A stretch of DNA of 64,000 nt, from assembly GCF_036850765.1 (NCBI RefSeq), contig NC_089493.1:217556744-217620743 (forward strand), given 5' to 3'. This document shows, in pieces, positions 20,008 through 32,022 of the stretch (positions are counted from its first letter, which is position 1; each line of letters opens with the position of its first letter). Both the position numbers and the translations under genes were made by a program. Source of the stretch: Saccopteryx bilineata (lineage: Eukaryota; Chordata; Mammalia; Chiroptera; Emballonuridae). The notes beneath the pieces were generated by a model. That model worked only from the letters and a program-made list of their open reading frames with translations. It searched no databases and was not told the origin of the DNA.

Positions 20008-20690
20008 TCTATTCATTCCCCAAATATTAATTAAGTACCTTATGTGTTTGGGCCCTGTTTTAAGCACTGGGGATAGGTGCTAAACAAAGTGGCCCAAATC
20101 CTTGCTCTCATGGAGCTTATTTTCTTACAGTGGTAGAGAAAAAAATCAAAATAAATAAAGAAAATATTAGTATATTGCATGGTGATAAATTAATGAAGGA
20201 AAAGTAAGTAGAGAAGAAGGTTGGAGAGTTTTGGATGGGGGGGCATTTGCATTTGTAATACAGGGAGTTAGGAAAGACCTGGTTGAAAAGCTGATAGACT
20301 AGCACAGGCCTGAAGAAAGTTAAATGTGTGAGCCATGTTGGTCCCTGGGAGGAATTGTACCTAGTGTATTGGAGGAACAGCAAAAAGGCCAATATGTCTA
20401 GAGTGGATTACACATAGAGGCAGAGAAATAAAAATGAGATTAGAGGAAGCCAAGTGGGATAGGACTGTTGCCAGGTCTTCACCTTTTAGTTGGAGCAAAA
20501 TGAAAAACCACGGGAGGGTTTTGAACAGAGAAGGATATTATCTACCTTTTTAAAGCATCACTTAGGAGGGCTTGGGTAGAAGCAGGGAGATCAGTTAGGA
20601 GACTATTGCAGTAACTAGGGCAACAGGGAGGTTGGCTGGAGACAGAGATCAAATCTCAGATTGATTGGGATTACAAGAATTTCATTTAAA
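20008..20690 (-). mobile_element. ancient L2-type LINE relic
   Basis: The start (AAATATTAATTAAGTACCTTATGTG, AAGCACTGGGGATA, CTCATGGAGCTTA) is the reverse complement of the familiar L2 3' end that reads ...CTCCATGAG...CCCAGTGC...CAATAAATATT. It continues with GGAACAGCAAAAAGGCC, GGGAGGGTTTTGA and GCAGGGAGATCAGTTAGGAG-like phrases of the same old mammalian repeat. Family naming is from memory of consensus phrases, so the subfamily is not given. Confidence 0.6.
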
Positions 20691-21325
20691 ATATTTTTTC
20701 AAAGCACTCAAATTTGTGAGGTTGCTTAGTTTTGGTTTTAAAGATATTTTTTACTGATTTTTTTCTTGCATACTTTGATTAGTGAGTCTGTATTAGGATC
20801 CCTTTTCCCCATTAATTCTAAATAAATCATGCTTTACCACTGTAGCAATTGTTAGATCTAAATAAAGTTTCCCTCTTCCTTCTCACCATTTTTCTTTTAC
20901 TTACAGTTAAGGTTGAACTGATTCCCTGCACCCCCTTTTCAAAGCTTTAATCCTATCTACCTTCTAAATCCCTTCAGAATTATTTGAAGCAAAAAATGCC
21001 TGCTGACTTCAAAGAGTATTTCATATTTGGCTTTACTCAGTAGGGTATATAGCAAGAGTAGTGCAACTTTCCTTCCTTTTTATACAGAACAGTGTTTGGC
21101 AGTGGTATATGCTGATGGGTGAGCAGTCTGTTAAGAAACACACTGAAATTCATTTATTTGATTGGTTGTTTTGAAAAGAATTTACTTTCATTTGGAATAC
21201 TTTTCAACTCTAAATCTAATCTGTTATTTTGTAGGAAAATTGATTTGTATTAATAGAAACTTGACTAACTTCACTTTCATTACCCCATCCTTAAGATCAT
21301 ACCAAAGATTTAGTTATCTATAGCA
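20691..21325. other. no recognisable feature
   Basis: AT-rich unassigned sequence immediately upstream of Helitron 3. Confidence 0.5.
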
Positions 21326-22367
21326 TCTTTATTATATGCAGCTTAAGTGTCTGTCACCGATAGCTTATTGGTTGCTTGCATAACTGTACTAGCCAATGGG
21401 GTGAAGTTGCCACAGCTGAACGCAAATTGAGCGGGTCAGGGGGAAGGTGAACATTTGTTTGCATTGGCAATCATCTGCTTTTGAAACAATTTAAGGCTGA
21501 ATGCAAATTGAGCGTGTCAGGGAGAAGGTGAACATTTGTTTGCATTGGCAATCATCTTTTTTACATAAAAACTACATCTTAACATAATTTCTTTTAAGAA
21601 TGCCTCCCAGAAAATACAGCACTGAAGAGGAGAGAAAAGGAGCTAAAGCTGCACAAAAACGGCTTTCTCGACAAAAAGAAACCACTGAGCAGAGAAAGAC
21701 AAGGCTTGCTTCAGTCGCAGAGCAAATGCATCTTCCTCGGCAAAATGAGACTGATGAGTATAGAGAAACAAGGCTTGCCTCAGATGCAAGACAAAAAAAG
21801 CCTGTCTTAACAAAATGAGTCCCTTGAACAAAGGCAGGAGAGAAATGCAAAAAAACCGACAGAGTAATGCTGACCGAAATGCAAAAAGGATTAAAACAGT
21901 TTCAAATGGAGAAACTTTAATTTTTGAGCATTCCTCTGGTGACATGAATATTAAATGTGAACACTGTCAGTCCTTAAACTTCAAGTTAGAAACTAATCAA
22001 TTTGACCGTGGCAAGAAAGGATTTTCTCAATGTTGCAAGTACGGAAACATTGTAGTTCCACTAACTGAAATGTTGTGTACAAAGAGATCTTTGACATGTG
22101 AATTAATATTTTATTATTTAAATCACCTTTATTTATTGAGCTAATGGTGGCTCTTAAGAAATGTACCACCAGTGGTTTCCTTCATTGCACTCTACTTTAA
22201 GCAAGTAGAAGGGGGAAACCCCATGGGGCACTAAGCAAAGGGGCGTCCTCGCCACCTGCCCTGGGTAATTCAGTTTGAATTAGCAGACACCTTTGCACAA
22301 ATCATTTTAATTATAATTTATAATATCTAGAACAGCGGTCATTTTGTATGACTGCCGGGCTTTCTAG
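21326..22367 (+). mobile_element. Helitron derivative 3
   Basis: 1042 bp with the same 5' TCTTTATTATATGC (after A at 21325) and 3' hairpin (22335-22355) plus CTAG at 22364-22367 followed by T. It has the 81-bp subterminal duplication (21416 and 21497). It differs from copies 1 and 2 by a further deletion of about 510 bp that removes the helicase tail, joining the zinc-finger segment directly to the last codons of the gene. Confidence 0.9.
21600..22101 (+). pseudogene. Helitron Rep N-terminal remnant in Helitron 3
   Basis: The start MPPRK is intact here, followed by 72 open codons with repeated E-T-x-E-x-R and T-R-L-A-S units. An extra A in an A tract near 21794 shifts the frame. The next open stretch (21815 on) holds the C-x2-C and C-C-K-Y-G zinc-finger-like residues. 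At about 22070 the sequence jumps to N-V-V-Y-K-E-I-F-D-M, the end of the helicase, though not in the same frame throughout. All catalytic domains of the transposase are absent. This copy shows the least damaged N-terminus of the three and identifies the start codon for the others. Confidence 0.8.
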
Positions 22368-23014
22368 TAACAATATAAATGAATATTTGGTTTGTAAAGA
22401 TGCCTACATCTTACTGTTTCGGTCATTTCACTGAAACATAATGTTTTACTATGCCAGTCCTCAAAAGAAAATTTCTCGTGTGTTATTTTTGGCTTTGTCA
22501 AACACAACTTATGTAGGCTTTATAATTAATGCTGATAACAAAAGAAGACATTAATTTGAGAAAGGATAATTTTTGTATTAAAATATTATAGTCGCTTATA
22601 AGGCAAAGCCATAAAACCATTCCCTAATGTAGTCTAGTAAAATATGCTAGCCCTTCTACATTATTTTTTTTTAATGCAACTGGGTGGCTAGAGTTTGGCA
22701 GTGAATGCAATGTGGATACCTAAATGGGTTTATAGTAAATTATCTTTTCCTCCTGCCTTGTTCTACCTTCTTTGATCCATATTCACCTTTCTCTAAATAT
22801 TCACCTTTTACCCATTAAAATTCTAGTTTCATAAGAACTGGAAATAGAAACTGCTAATTGCTTGTTGGGTGTGTGTAGTGAGAGCACCCAAATGCATTGC
22901 TAAGGGACTAGAAAACTTCAACCAGGAGTTTATGACAAGAATGATTAACATCTATGTCTTTCAACATTTATGAAGTTCAGGCAGTCTGTGCAAAACTGAC
23001 ATTTCAATAGCTAT
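22368..23014. other. no recognisable feature
   Basis: AT-rich unassigned sequence between Helitron 3 and an L1 fragment. Confidence 0.5.
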
Positions 23015-23045
23015 AGTGAAAACCAATAAAGAAATATTGGCCTTA

Positions 23046-23243
23046 GCCTGACCTGTGGTGGTGGCACAGTGGATAAAGCATGGACCTGGAATGGTGAGGT
23101 CACAAGTTAGAAGCAGAGGGCTTTCCTGGTCAAGGCACATATGAAAAGCAACTACTACAACTTGATGCTTCCTGCTCCTGTCCACTCCCTTTCTTTCTCT
23201 CTCTCTCCCTCTCCTCTCCTTAAAAAAAGAAAGGAAAAAAAAA
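23046..23243 (+). mobile_element. short GCCTGACCTG-type tRNA SINE
   Basis: Starts GCCTGACCTGTGGTGGTGGC and continues with GTCAAGGCACATATG and a CT-rich then A-rich tail. Duplication AAGAAATATTGGCCTTA / AAGAAATAAGCCTTA on the two sides. Inserted in an L1 fragment. Confidence 0.88.
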
Positions 23244-24183
23244 AAGAAATAAGCCTTAAATGACACATTAAATCAAATGGACATAATTGATATAGACAAA
23301 GCCTTCCATCCCAGAATATCAGATTATACATTTTCTCCAGTGGACATAGAACATTCTCAGGGGTAGAACATATGTTGGGTCACAAAATAAGCCTCAACAA
23401 AATAAAAAAAATTGAAATTATACCAAGCATATTCTCTGACCATAATGCTTTGAAATTAGAAATCAACTGCAAAAAGGAGCTAAAGAAATTAAACAACATA
23501 CTATCAAAATATCTAAATATATAGAAATTAAACAACATACTATCAAAATATGTCTGGATCAAAGAAGAAGTAAAAGCAGAGATCAAAAGATATAGGCAGA
23601 CAAATGGGAATGAAAACACGATATATCAAAACTATTGGGATGCAGCAAAAAAAAGCAATGACTCATTGCAGAACTATTTCAGGAAACAAGAGAAACAATC
23701 TAACATTACATCATAAAAAAACTAGAAAAAGAAGAACAAATGTAGCCTAAAGTAAGCAGAAGAAAGGAAATAATAAAAATTATAGCAGAATTAGATGAAA
23801 TAGAGAACAAAAAGACTTACAAAAAATCAATACAATGAAGAGTTGACTCGTTAAAAATATTAATAAAATGACAACCCTGGCTAGATTCCCTAAGGGAAAA
23901 AAGAGAAAAGACTCATATAAATAAAATGAGAAATGAAAGAGAAGTTACCACAGACATCACAGATATACAAAGAATCATACTAGAATACTATAAAAGACTA
24001 TATGCTATCAAATTATATAACCTAGAAGAAATGTATAACTTCTTAGGAATAAATAACCTACCTAGACTGAATTATAAAAAATTGGAAAACCTAAATAGAC
24101 TGATAAACAGGAAATTGAAACTACCATAAAAATCTCGCAAAAAAATAAAAGTTCAGGATCAGATAATTTCACCAGTGAATTCT

Positions 24184-24525
24184 TTTTTTTTTTTTTTTCA
24201 GAGACAGACAGAGAGAGTCAGTGAGAGAGATAGACAGGGACAGACAGACAGGAATGGAGAGATGAGAAGCATCAATCATTAGTTTTTCGTTGTGCATTGC
24301 AACACTTTAGTTGTTCATTGAATGCTTTCTCATATGTGCCTTGACCGTGGGGCTACAGCAGACTGAGTAACCCCTTGCTCGAGCCAGCGACCTTGGGTCC
24401 AAGCTGGTGAGCTTTTGCTCTAACCAGATTAGCCTGCGCTCAAGTTGGCGACCTCGGGGTCTCGAACCTGGGTCCTATGCATCCCAGTCCGATGCTCCAT
24501 CCACTGCGCCACTGCCTGGTCAGGC
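24184..24525 (-). mobile_element. long GCCTGACC-type tRNA SINE
   Basis: The minus-strand head GCCTGACCAGGCAGTGGCGCA ends at 24525. Perfect target duplication TCACCAGTGAATTCT at 24169-24183 and 24526-24540. Inserted in the L1 fragment. Confidence 0.95.
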
Positions 24526-25373
24526 TCACCAGTGAATTCTATCAAATATTGAAAGAAGATTTGGTACTTGTTCTTCTCAAAGTCTTCCAAAAGAAAAAAA
24601 AAAGAACAGGCAAAACTTCCTAACACATTTTATGAAACCAACATAACCTCGATACCGAAACCTGACAATGACAACAGATACACACACACAAAAACTATAG
24701 ACCAATATCTCTGGTGATGACAGAAACAAAAATCCTAAACAAAATACTAGCAAATTAAATACAACAACACATTAAAAAAATAATACATCATGACCACGTT
24801 GGGTTTATTCTAGGGCCACAAGGATGGTTCAACATATGCTAACCATTCAATGTAATACACTATATTAACAAAACAGGATAAAAATCATATGATCTTATCA
24901 GTAGATGCAGAAAAAACATTTGATAAGATTCAATGGCTATATCAACTATTGTCAAAGTATTATCTATAGACCTTTGCCTATCCCTGAGATTACTTCATAA
25001 TGTCAAGGTCAAAAATATTTTTGCAATAATTCTAGGGAGAAATTTGCCTTATTCATTGTGTTATCAGGTGCACTCATAGTAAATCCTTAGCATAAATCAA
25101 GACAATGGCAACACACTACATTAGTAGTCATTGTATTGTTTAGTATTGCATATTCAATTTTTAAAATATTTTTATTTAATTAATTGTGTTTACATAGATT
25201 CTAGGATCACCCTTAATGCATCCCCCCTCCCATCTCCCTTACCCCCATCCCTACAGCACCCTCCCCCCTTCCCTTCAGGCTTATCCCATCCTATCATCCT
25301 CTTTCCCTCTGGTCCTTTTGATCCCTCCTCTGTCTCAATTCCATTCCTCAGTTCTCATTATTCCTTGGATTCC

Positions 25374-28300
25374 TCAAATAAGTGAGGTCATATGATATTT
25401 TTCTTTCTCTGCCTGGCTTATTTCACTTAACATAATAGTTTCCAGGTCCCTCCATATTGTTGCAAAATGTAATATTTCCTTCTTTTTCATGGCCCCATAG
25501 TATTCCATTGTATATATGTACCACTGCTTTTTAATCCACTCATCCACTGACGGACACTTGGGCTGATTCCAGATCTTTGTTATTGTGAACAATGCTGCCA
25601 TAAACATGGGCGTGCATTTCTTTTTTCAGTCGGTGATATGGTGTTCTTGGGATATATTCCTGTAAGTGGGCTGGCTGGGTCAAAGGGCAATTCCATTTCT
25701 AATTTTTTGAGGAATCTCCATACTGTTTTCCACAGTGGCTACACCAGTCTGCATTCCCATCAGCAGTGCAGGAGGGTTCCTCTTTCTCCACATCCTCGCC
25801 AGTGCCTATCATGTGTTGTTTTGTCAATAAGCGCCATTCTGACTGGTGTGAGGTGGTATCTCATTCTGGTTTTAATTTGAATTTTTCTAATGATTAGTGA
25901 TGTTGAATATTTTTTCATTTGTCTATTGGCCATCTGTATGTCCTCTTTGGAGAAGTGTCTATTCATTTCTTGTGCCCATTTTTTGAATGGATTGTTTGTC
26001 TTCCTGGTGTTGAGTTTTACAAGTTCTTTATAAATTTTGGTTATTAATCTCTTATCAAATGTATTGTCGAATATGTTCTCCCACTGTGTGGTTTGTCTTT
26101 TTATTCTGTTCATATTGTCTTTAGCAGTGCAAAAGCTTTTTAGTTTGATATAGTCCCATTTGTTTATCCTGTCTTTTATTTCATTTGCCTGTGGAGATAA
26201 TTCAGCAAAGATATTGTTGCGATAGATGTCAGTGAGCTTACTGCCTAAGTTTTCTTCAAGGATACTTATGGTTTCACCATTTACATTTAAGTCCTTTATC
26301 CATTTTGAGTTTATTTTTGTGCATGGTGTAAGTTGGTGATCTAGGTTCATTTTTTTGCAGGTAGCTGTCCAGTTTTCCCAACACCATTTGTTAAAGAGAC
26401 TGTCTTTACTCCACTGTATGCTCTTACTTCCTTTGTCAAATATCAATTGTGCATAAAGATGTGTGTTTATTTCTGGGTTATCTGTTTTGTTCCATTGATC
26501 TATATGTCTGTTCTTATGCCAGTACCACACTGTTTTGAGTACAATGGCCTTGTAGTATAACTTGATATCAGGAAGTGTGATACCTCCCACTTTATTCTTT
26601 TTTTTCAAGATTGCTGAGGCTATTTGTGTTCTTTTTTGGTTCCATATAAATTTTTGGAATATGTGTTCTATAACTTTGAAGTATGTCATTGGTATTTTAA
26701 TTGGTAATACATTGAATTTATAAATTGCTTTGGGTAATATAGACATTTTAATTATGTTTATTCTTTCTAACCATGAGCAAGGTATATGCTTCCTTGTTTG
26801 TATCTTCCCTGATTTCTTTTTTCAATGTCTTATAATTTTCCGAGTACAAGTCTTTAACCTCCTTGGTTAAATTTACTCCTAGGTACTTTATTTTATTTGT
26901 TGCAATAGGGAAGGGGATTATTTCCTTAATTTCTCTTTCTGACAGTTCATTGTTTGCATATAAAAATGCCTCTGATTTCTGTGTATTAATGTTATATCCT
27001 GCCACCTTGCTGAATTCATTTATTAGACCCAGTAGTTTTTTGACTGAGACTTTAGGGTTTTTTATATACAATATCATATCATCTGCAAATAATGATAGTT
27101 TTACTTTTTCTTTTCCAATTTGGATACTTTTTATTTCTTCTTCTTGTCTGATTACTATAGCTAGGACTTCCAGTACTATGTTGAATAAGAGTGGTGAAAG
27201 GGCACACCCCTGCCTTGCTCCTGATTTTAGGGGAATTGCTTTTAATTTTTGTCTATTATAATGTTGGCTGTGGGTTTGTCATAGATGGCCTTTATAATGT
27301 TGAGGTATGTTCCCTGTATTCCCACTTTGCTAAGAGTTTTGATCATAAATAGGTGCTGGATTTTAACAAATGCTTTTTCTGCATCTATTGAAATTATCAT
27401 GTGGTTTTTCTCCTTCCTTTTGTTTATGTGGTGAATCACATTAATTGATTTATGAATGTTGTACCATCCTTGCCTCCCCAGAATAAATCCCACTTGATCA
27501 TGATGATGATTTTTTTCATGTATTGCTGGATCCGGTTTGCTACTATTTTGTTGAAAATTTTAGCATCTAAATTCATCAGGGATATTGGCCTATAATTTTC
27601 TTTCTTTGTGTTGTCTTTGCCTGGTTCTGGAATCAGAATTATGCTCGCCTCATAAAAGGAACTTGGAAGTGTTCATTCCTCCCAATTTTTTGAAATAGCT
27701 TGAGAAGGATAGAAGTTAGTTCTTCTTTGAATGTTTGGTAGAATTCACCAGTGAAGCCATCGGGCCCAGGAGTTTTGTTTTTTGGGAGCTTTTTGAAAAC
27801 TGTTTCGATCTCTTTTGTTGTAATCGGTCTGTTTAGGTTTTCTGATTCTTCCGGATTGATTTTTGGAAGATTATAAGTTTCAAGGAATTTGTCCATTTCA
27901 CCTAGGTTGTTAAATTTTTTGGCATACAGTTCTTCATAGTACTTTCTTACAATATTTTGCGTTTCTGTTGTGTCGGTTGTTATTTCTCCAGTCTCATATC
28001 TAATTTTATTTGAGTCCTCTCTCTTCTTTCCTTAGTGAGTCTTATTAAAGGTTCATTGATCTTGTTTACCCTTTCAAAGAACCAGTTCTTGGTTTCATTG
28101 ATCCTCCATATTGTTTCTTTAGCTTCTATGTTATTTATTTCTGCTCTGATCTTTATTATTTCCTTTCTTCTACTACCTCTGGGCCTTACTTGCTGTTCTT
28201 TTTCTAGTTCTTTTAGATGAAGGGTTAGGTTGTTTATTTGAGCTTTTTCAAGCTTTTTAAGGAATGCCTGTAGTGCTATGATCTTCCCTCTCAGGAATGC

Positions 28301-29164
28301 TTTTGCTGTGTCCCATAAATTTTGAGTAGTTATTTGCTCATTATCATTTGTTTCAAGAAATTTTTTTATTTCTTCTTTGATTTTATTGTTAACTTATTTG
28401 TTATTTAATAACATGCTATTTAGTTTCCATGTGTTTGAGTGTTTTTCTGTTTTTCGGTTGTGGTTGATTTCTATTTTCATGCCATTGTGATCAGAGAAAA
28501 TGCTTGATATAATTTCAATCTTCTTAAGTTTGTTGAGACTGCATTTGTGTCCTAACATGTGGTCTATCTTAGAGAATGTACCATGAGCACTTGAAAAAAA
28601 TGTATATTCTGCTGCCTTAGGGTGAAAGGTTCTAATGATATCTATTAAATCAAGTTGATCCAGTGTATCCTTTAACTCTGCTGTTTCTTTGTTAATTTTC
28701 TTTCTTGAGGATCTATGTAGTGATGTTAGTGGGGTTTGAAATCTCCTACTATTATAGTATTACAGTTGATCTCGCCCTTTATATCCATCAAAGTCTGCTT
28801 TATATATTTAGGTGCTCCTATATTAGGTGCGTAAATATTTATAATGGTTATATCTTCCAGATGGATTGCTCCCTTTATCATTATGTAGTGATGTTCTTTA
28901 TCTCTTACTATAGCTTTTGTTTTAAAGTCCATTTTGTCTGATATAAGTATTGCTACCTCAGCTTTTTTTTCATTTCCATGAAATATTTATTTCCATCCTT
29001 TTACCTTCAGTTTATGTGCATCTTTTGTTTTAAGGTGTGTCTCTTGTAGACAGCACATGTACGGTTCCTGTTTTCTTATCCAAGCAGCTACCCTATGTCT
29101 TTGATTGGATCATTTAATCCATTTACATTTAAGGTATTATTGATGTGTAGCTGTTTATTGCCAT
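25374..29164 (-). pseudogene. L1 ORF2 (endonuclease-reverse transcriptase), broken
   Basis: The ATG at 29164 opens an AP-endonuclease domain (I-N-I-Y-A-P-N-I-G and V-G-D-F near 28850-28730). The reverse transcriptase follows, with D-G-F-T-G-E-F-Y-Q near 27750 and the catalytic F-A-D-D box intact at 27089-27078. The C-terminal region is the longest open piece (26746-25760, 328 codons), then 25607-25374 with the [10 protein letters not shown] and Y-Y-G-A-M-K-K-K-E family motifs. At least six breaks split the frame. In life the protein nicks DNA and copies its own RNA at the nick; this copy cannot. Confidence 0.92.
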
Positions 29165-29165
29165 T

Positions 29166-30185
29166 TTATTCTTTAAAGCTGTATTCCTCTTTTGCTATAT
29201 TCTTTTCCCATTTTGATCTGTTTACAACAGGCCCCTTAACATTTCCTGCAGCATTGATTTGGTTGTAATGAATTCCTTGAGTTTGTTTTTGTTGTGTTAT
29301 TTTGTTTTTGTTTTTATTTTGTTTTTGTTGTTCTTTTTTTTTGTCTGGGGAGCTTTCTATTTCTCCTTCAATTTTAAATGATAGCCTTGCTGGATAAAGT
29401 AGTCTTGGTTTTAGGCTCTTGTTCTGCATTACTTTGAATATTTCTTGCCATTCCCTTCTGGCCTCAAGTGTTTCTGTTGAGAAGTCAGATGTCATCCTTA
29501 TGGGGGCTCCTTTGTAGGTGATAGCCTTTTTTTTCTCTAGCAGCTTTTAATATTTTCTCTTTATCACTTAGCTTTGGTATTTTAATTATGATGTTTCTTG
29601 GTGTAGGTCTTTTTGAATTTCTCTTTAATGGAGTTCTTTATGCTTCTTAAACTTGTGAGACCCTTCCTTGCATCAATTTAGGGAAGTTTTAAGCTATGAT
29701 TTGATTGAATAAAGTTTCTATCCCTTGTTCTTTTTCTTCTTCTTCAGGAACTCTTATGATGCGGATGTTATTTCTCTTCATGTTGTCACAGAGCTCTCTC
29801 AGGGTTTCCTCAGACTTTTTGAGTCTCTTTTCTTTTTTTGCTCTGCTTTTGTGACTTTGTTCATCTTGTCCTCCAACTCGCTGATTCAATCCACAGCTTC
29901 ATCCATCCTGCTTTTAATTCCTTCCATTGTGGTCTTCATTTCTGATATTGTATTTGTCACCTCTGACTGATTCTTTTTTAATATTTCAATGTCCTTTTTT
30001 ATACTTGCTATCGCTTTATTTAGGTATTCATAAGGACCATTCATTGTTGTTCTAAGATCCTTAAGCATCCTAACAATCATTCTAAACTCTGCATCCAGCA
30101 GTTTGGTTGTTTCCATATCACTCAGTTCCTTTTCTGATGATTTCTCTTGTGGTTTCATTTGGATTACACTTCTCTGTCTTCTCAT
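29166..30185 (-). pseudogene. L1 ORF1 (RNA-binding protein), broken
   Basis: Three overlapping-frame pieces are seen. An N-terminal and coiled-coil part (30185-29886, heptad-like I/L spacing) comes first. The RRM start with R-I-I-R-V-P-E-E-E-E follows (29889-29689). The C-terminal domain ends the gene (29495-29166, T-L-E-A-R-R-E-W and Y-P-A-R-L-S-F). This is the usual L1 ORF1p layout, a trimeric nucleic-acid chaperone. Two or three frameshifts break it. The end abuts ORF2 by a few bases. Confidence 0.88.
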
Positions 30186-31085
30186 TATGTCTGTGTGTTT
30201 GGATGTGTTGTTTGTAGGGCTGGTTGAGTCTAGGTTTGGTGTTGTCTGCCTCCAATTTTCAGTTGTGTTATTTCTAGGTCTTCTTGGGTTGGCATCAGCT
30301 GTTATTTGTAATCCACTTTCAGATTTGGGCTGCTTGGTAGTCTTGATTTGTTTGTTTTCTTCTCAGTTGTAGTCTTGTTTACTGATCTCAGCAGGGGGCT
30401 TATTTGAAACTTTATGCAGGAATGCGGTGGGTGTAACCTGAGTCTCTGAAAGCCTGATCTGCCAGTTATTCTCTCTGGGGGCAGGGTACTTTCTCCACTT
30501 CAGTAGGGGGAGGTGTATCTCAGATCTCCATAGAGACCTGAGTTACTGCCCCTCATCCCCACTTCTTGTTTTCAGCTGTTGCGCTGATTAGAGTTGGAGA
30601 GATGTCTTGCAATGTATGATCCGGAAGCACTTTAGTCTTGTGTTATGTGGAATGATCAACCCCTCCCCCAGCTATGGCCGCCTCCAGCACTGGATGAGTC
30701 AGCTTCTCAGGTCCTCCCATACATTCCTCTGCCAGTCACTGTCTGTCTCTCTCCTTTCCTTTTGGAAGATAAGCCATCCCTTTCAACACACCTCATTCCC
30801 AGGTCCCCAGGCAAGTGGCTGTGAGTGATATTTACTACTCTTTTCCTTGGAATGAGAGCCCTTATGGGCTCTCAACCTCACACCCCCTTTATTCCTGTAA
30901 GCAGGGGAGACTCACCGCTCCTCGGCACTCCCTACCAGGCTCAGTGTTTCTTATTCTTTGCTCCTTGGTTTTTGAGAGCTGGTCTTATAGTCCAGAGTTG
31001 GTTTTTCACACTGATTGTTCCTAAATAAATTTGTAATCCAGTTTGGTGGTGTGACTTGGGAGTCTGTGCATCTGCCTACTCTGCT

Positions 31086-31093
31086 GCCATTTT
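31086..31093 (-). promoter_or_regulatory. YY1-like site at L1 5' end
   Basis: AAAATGGC on the minus strand lies within 20 bases of the L1 start. In human L1 a YY1 site at this place sets the transcription start (family knowledge). Here it is inferred from the motif only. Confidence 0.4.
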
Positions 31094-31175
31094 CCTGGAT
31101 CTGCATATTTATATTTTTAAAACTTTATTTAAGAATATTTCTTGTATTAATCAGTAAAAGATATTCAATTCATTG

Positions 31176-31365
31176 GATCTTTTTTCTTTTTTAAGATTTT
31201 TATTTATTCATTTTAGAGAGGAGAGACAGAGTATGGAGAGAGAAGGGAGGAGAATCAGGAAGCATCAACTCCCATATGTGCCTTGATCAGGCAAGCCCAG
31301 GGTTTTGAATCAGCAACCTCAGTGTTCCAGGTTGATGCTTTATCCACTGAGCCACCCAGTCTAGG
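31176..31365 (-). mobile_element. short GCCTGACC-type tRNA SINE (old)
   Basis: The minus-strand head reads GGCCTAGACTGGGTGGCTCA at the right edge, followed by TTGCCTGATCAAGGCACATATG and a CT-rich tail with AATGAATAAATAA. More diverged than the copy at 46912. Duplications not clear. Confidence 0.75.
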
Positions 31366-31367
31366 CC

Positions 31368-31983
31368 ATTTTAATAAATATTGACACTGGACTACATGGA
31401 TATTTATTTTTTCAGATGAAGTGGGAATAATGAATAAACCTGTTTTGCTGCATATGAAAGTATAATGGTTGCCTGTAGGAAAAGCTTATGAGCCTTTGTT
31501 TGCATTGGGAGCTGAACAAGTTATTTTTACTATAGGGTAAAATATTTAATAGAAAGAATGACAAAAAAACTGTAGTCAATAGACTTGGATATTTGGTGGA
31601 TATTTTTTTTAAATAAGCAAAGTAAGCCAGTTATTTAAAAGAAAAAAAAAATTAGAATTTTCTACCATCCATAAGACTTAAGTGTTATCTCAAGCAAAAA
31701 TTAGATTTAGAACACTTTTATTGCTTCCAGTGAGCCTGGCAATGCCCCAAAACTGAAAACTTTTGTGATAAAATCGGAGGTGATATTAATGACATGGTTC
31801 TTAAAATATATAATAAAAGTGTTACTACTTGGAAAATTTGTATAACAGTGACTCAATATTTTCCAATTGTACAATGTCACAATATAATACATGAATAAAA
31901 GTATAAGGCCAAGACTTTTAATGTGACAAAGTAAAAAATGCTTATTGATATGATATTAGATGCCACATTGTGGCTAACCTTCA
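31368..31983. other. no recognisable feature
   Basis: AT-rich spacer between the two head-to-head L1 elements, with no supported feature. Confidence 0.5.
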
Positions 31984-32013
31984 AAAAATTATTACTTATT
32001 GAGAGGGGGATTC

Positions 32014-32022
32014 CAAGATGGT
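32014..32022 (+). promoter_or_regulatory. YY1-like site at L1 5' end
   Basis: CAAGATGGT lies about 10 bases after the 5' end, as in human L1, where YY1 binds CAAGATGGC. Motif-based inference. Confidence 0.45.

Larger units (their letters stand above)
23015..24965 (+). mobile_element. L1 fragment (ORF2 endonuclease end to RT), two SINEs inside
   Basis: The plus-strand sequence follows L1 ORF2 from the end of the endonuclease (GGCCTTAAATGACACATT, CATAGAACATTCTCAGG) through the linker to the start of reverse transcriptase (near 24630-24960, ending at an equivalent of the A-E-K-T-F-D-K-I motif). Many stops and indels. It is split by SINEs at 23046-23243 and 24184-24525. The 5' edge is tentative because phrase similarity to the intact L1 at 35991 onward begins just before the first SINE. 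Confidence 0.8.
25163..31101 (-). mobile_element. near full-length L1 LINE
   Basis: On the minus strand the element begins near 31101 with a GATCCAGGAAAATGGCAGCAG promoter start. It runs through an approximately 0.9-kb 5' UTR, ORF1 (30185-29166), ORF2 (29164-25374) and a short 3' UTR with an A-rich end (T-rich at 25163). Probable target duplication TGCATATTCAATTTTT (25147-25162) and TGCATATTTATATTTTT (31102 on), imperfect. Both genes carry several stops and frameshifts, so it is dead. About 5.9 kb with no other insertion. Confidence 0.93.

Noticed and set aside
26863..27261. 132-codon plus-strand frame opposite L1 ORF2
   Set aside because: Antisense shadow of reverse transcriptase coding sequence.
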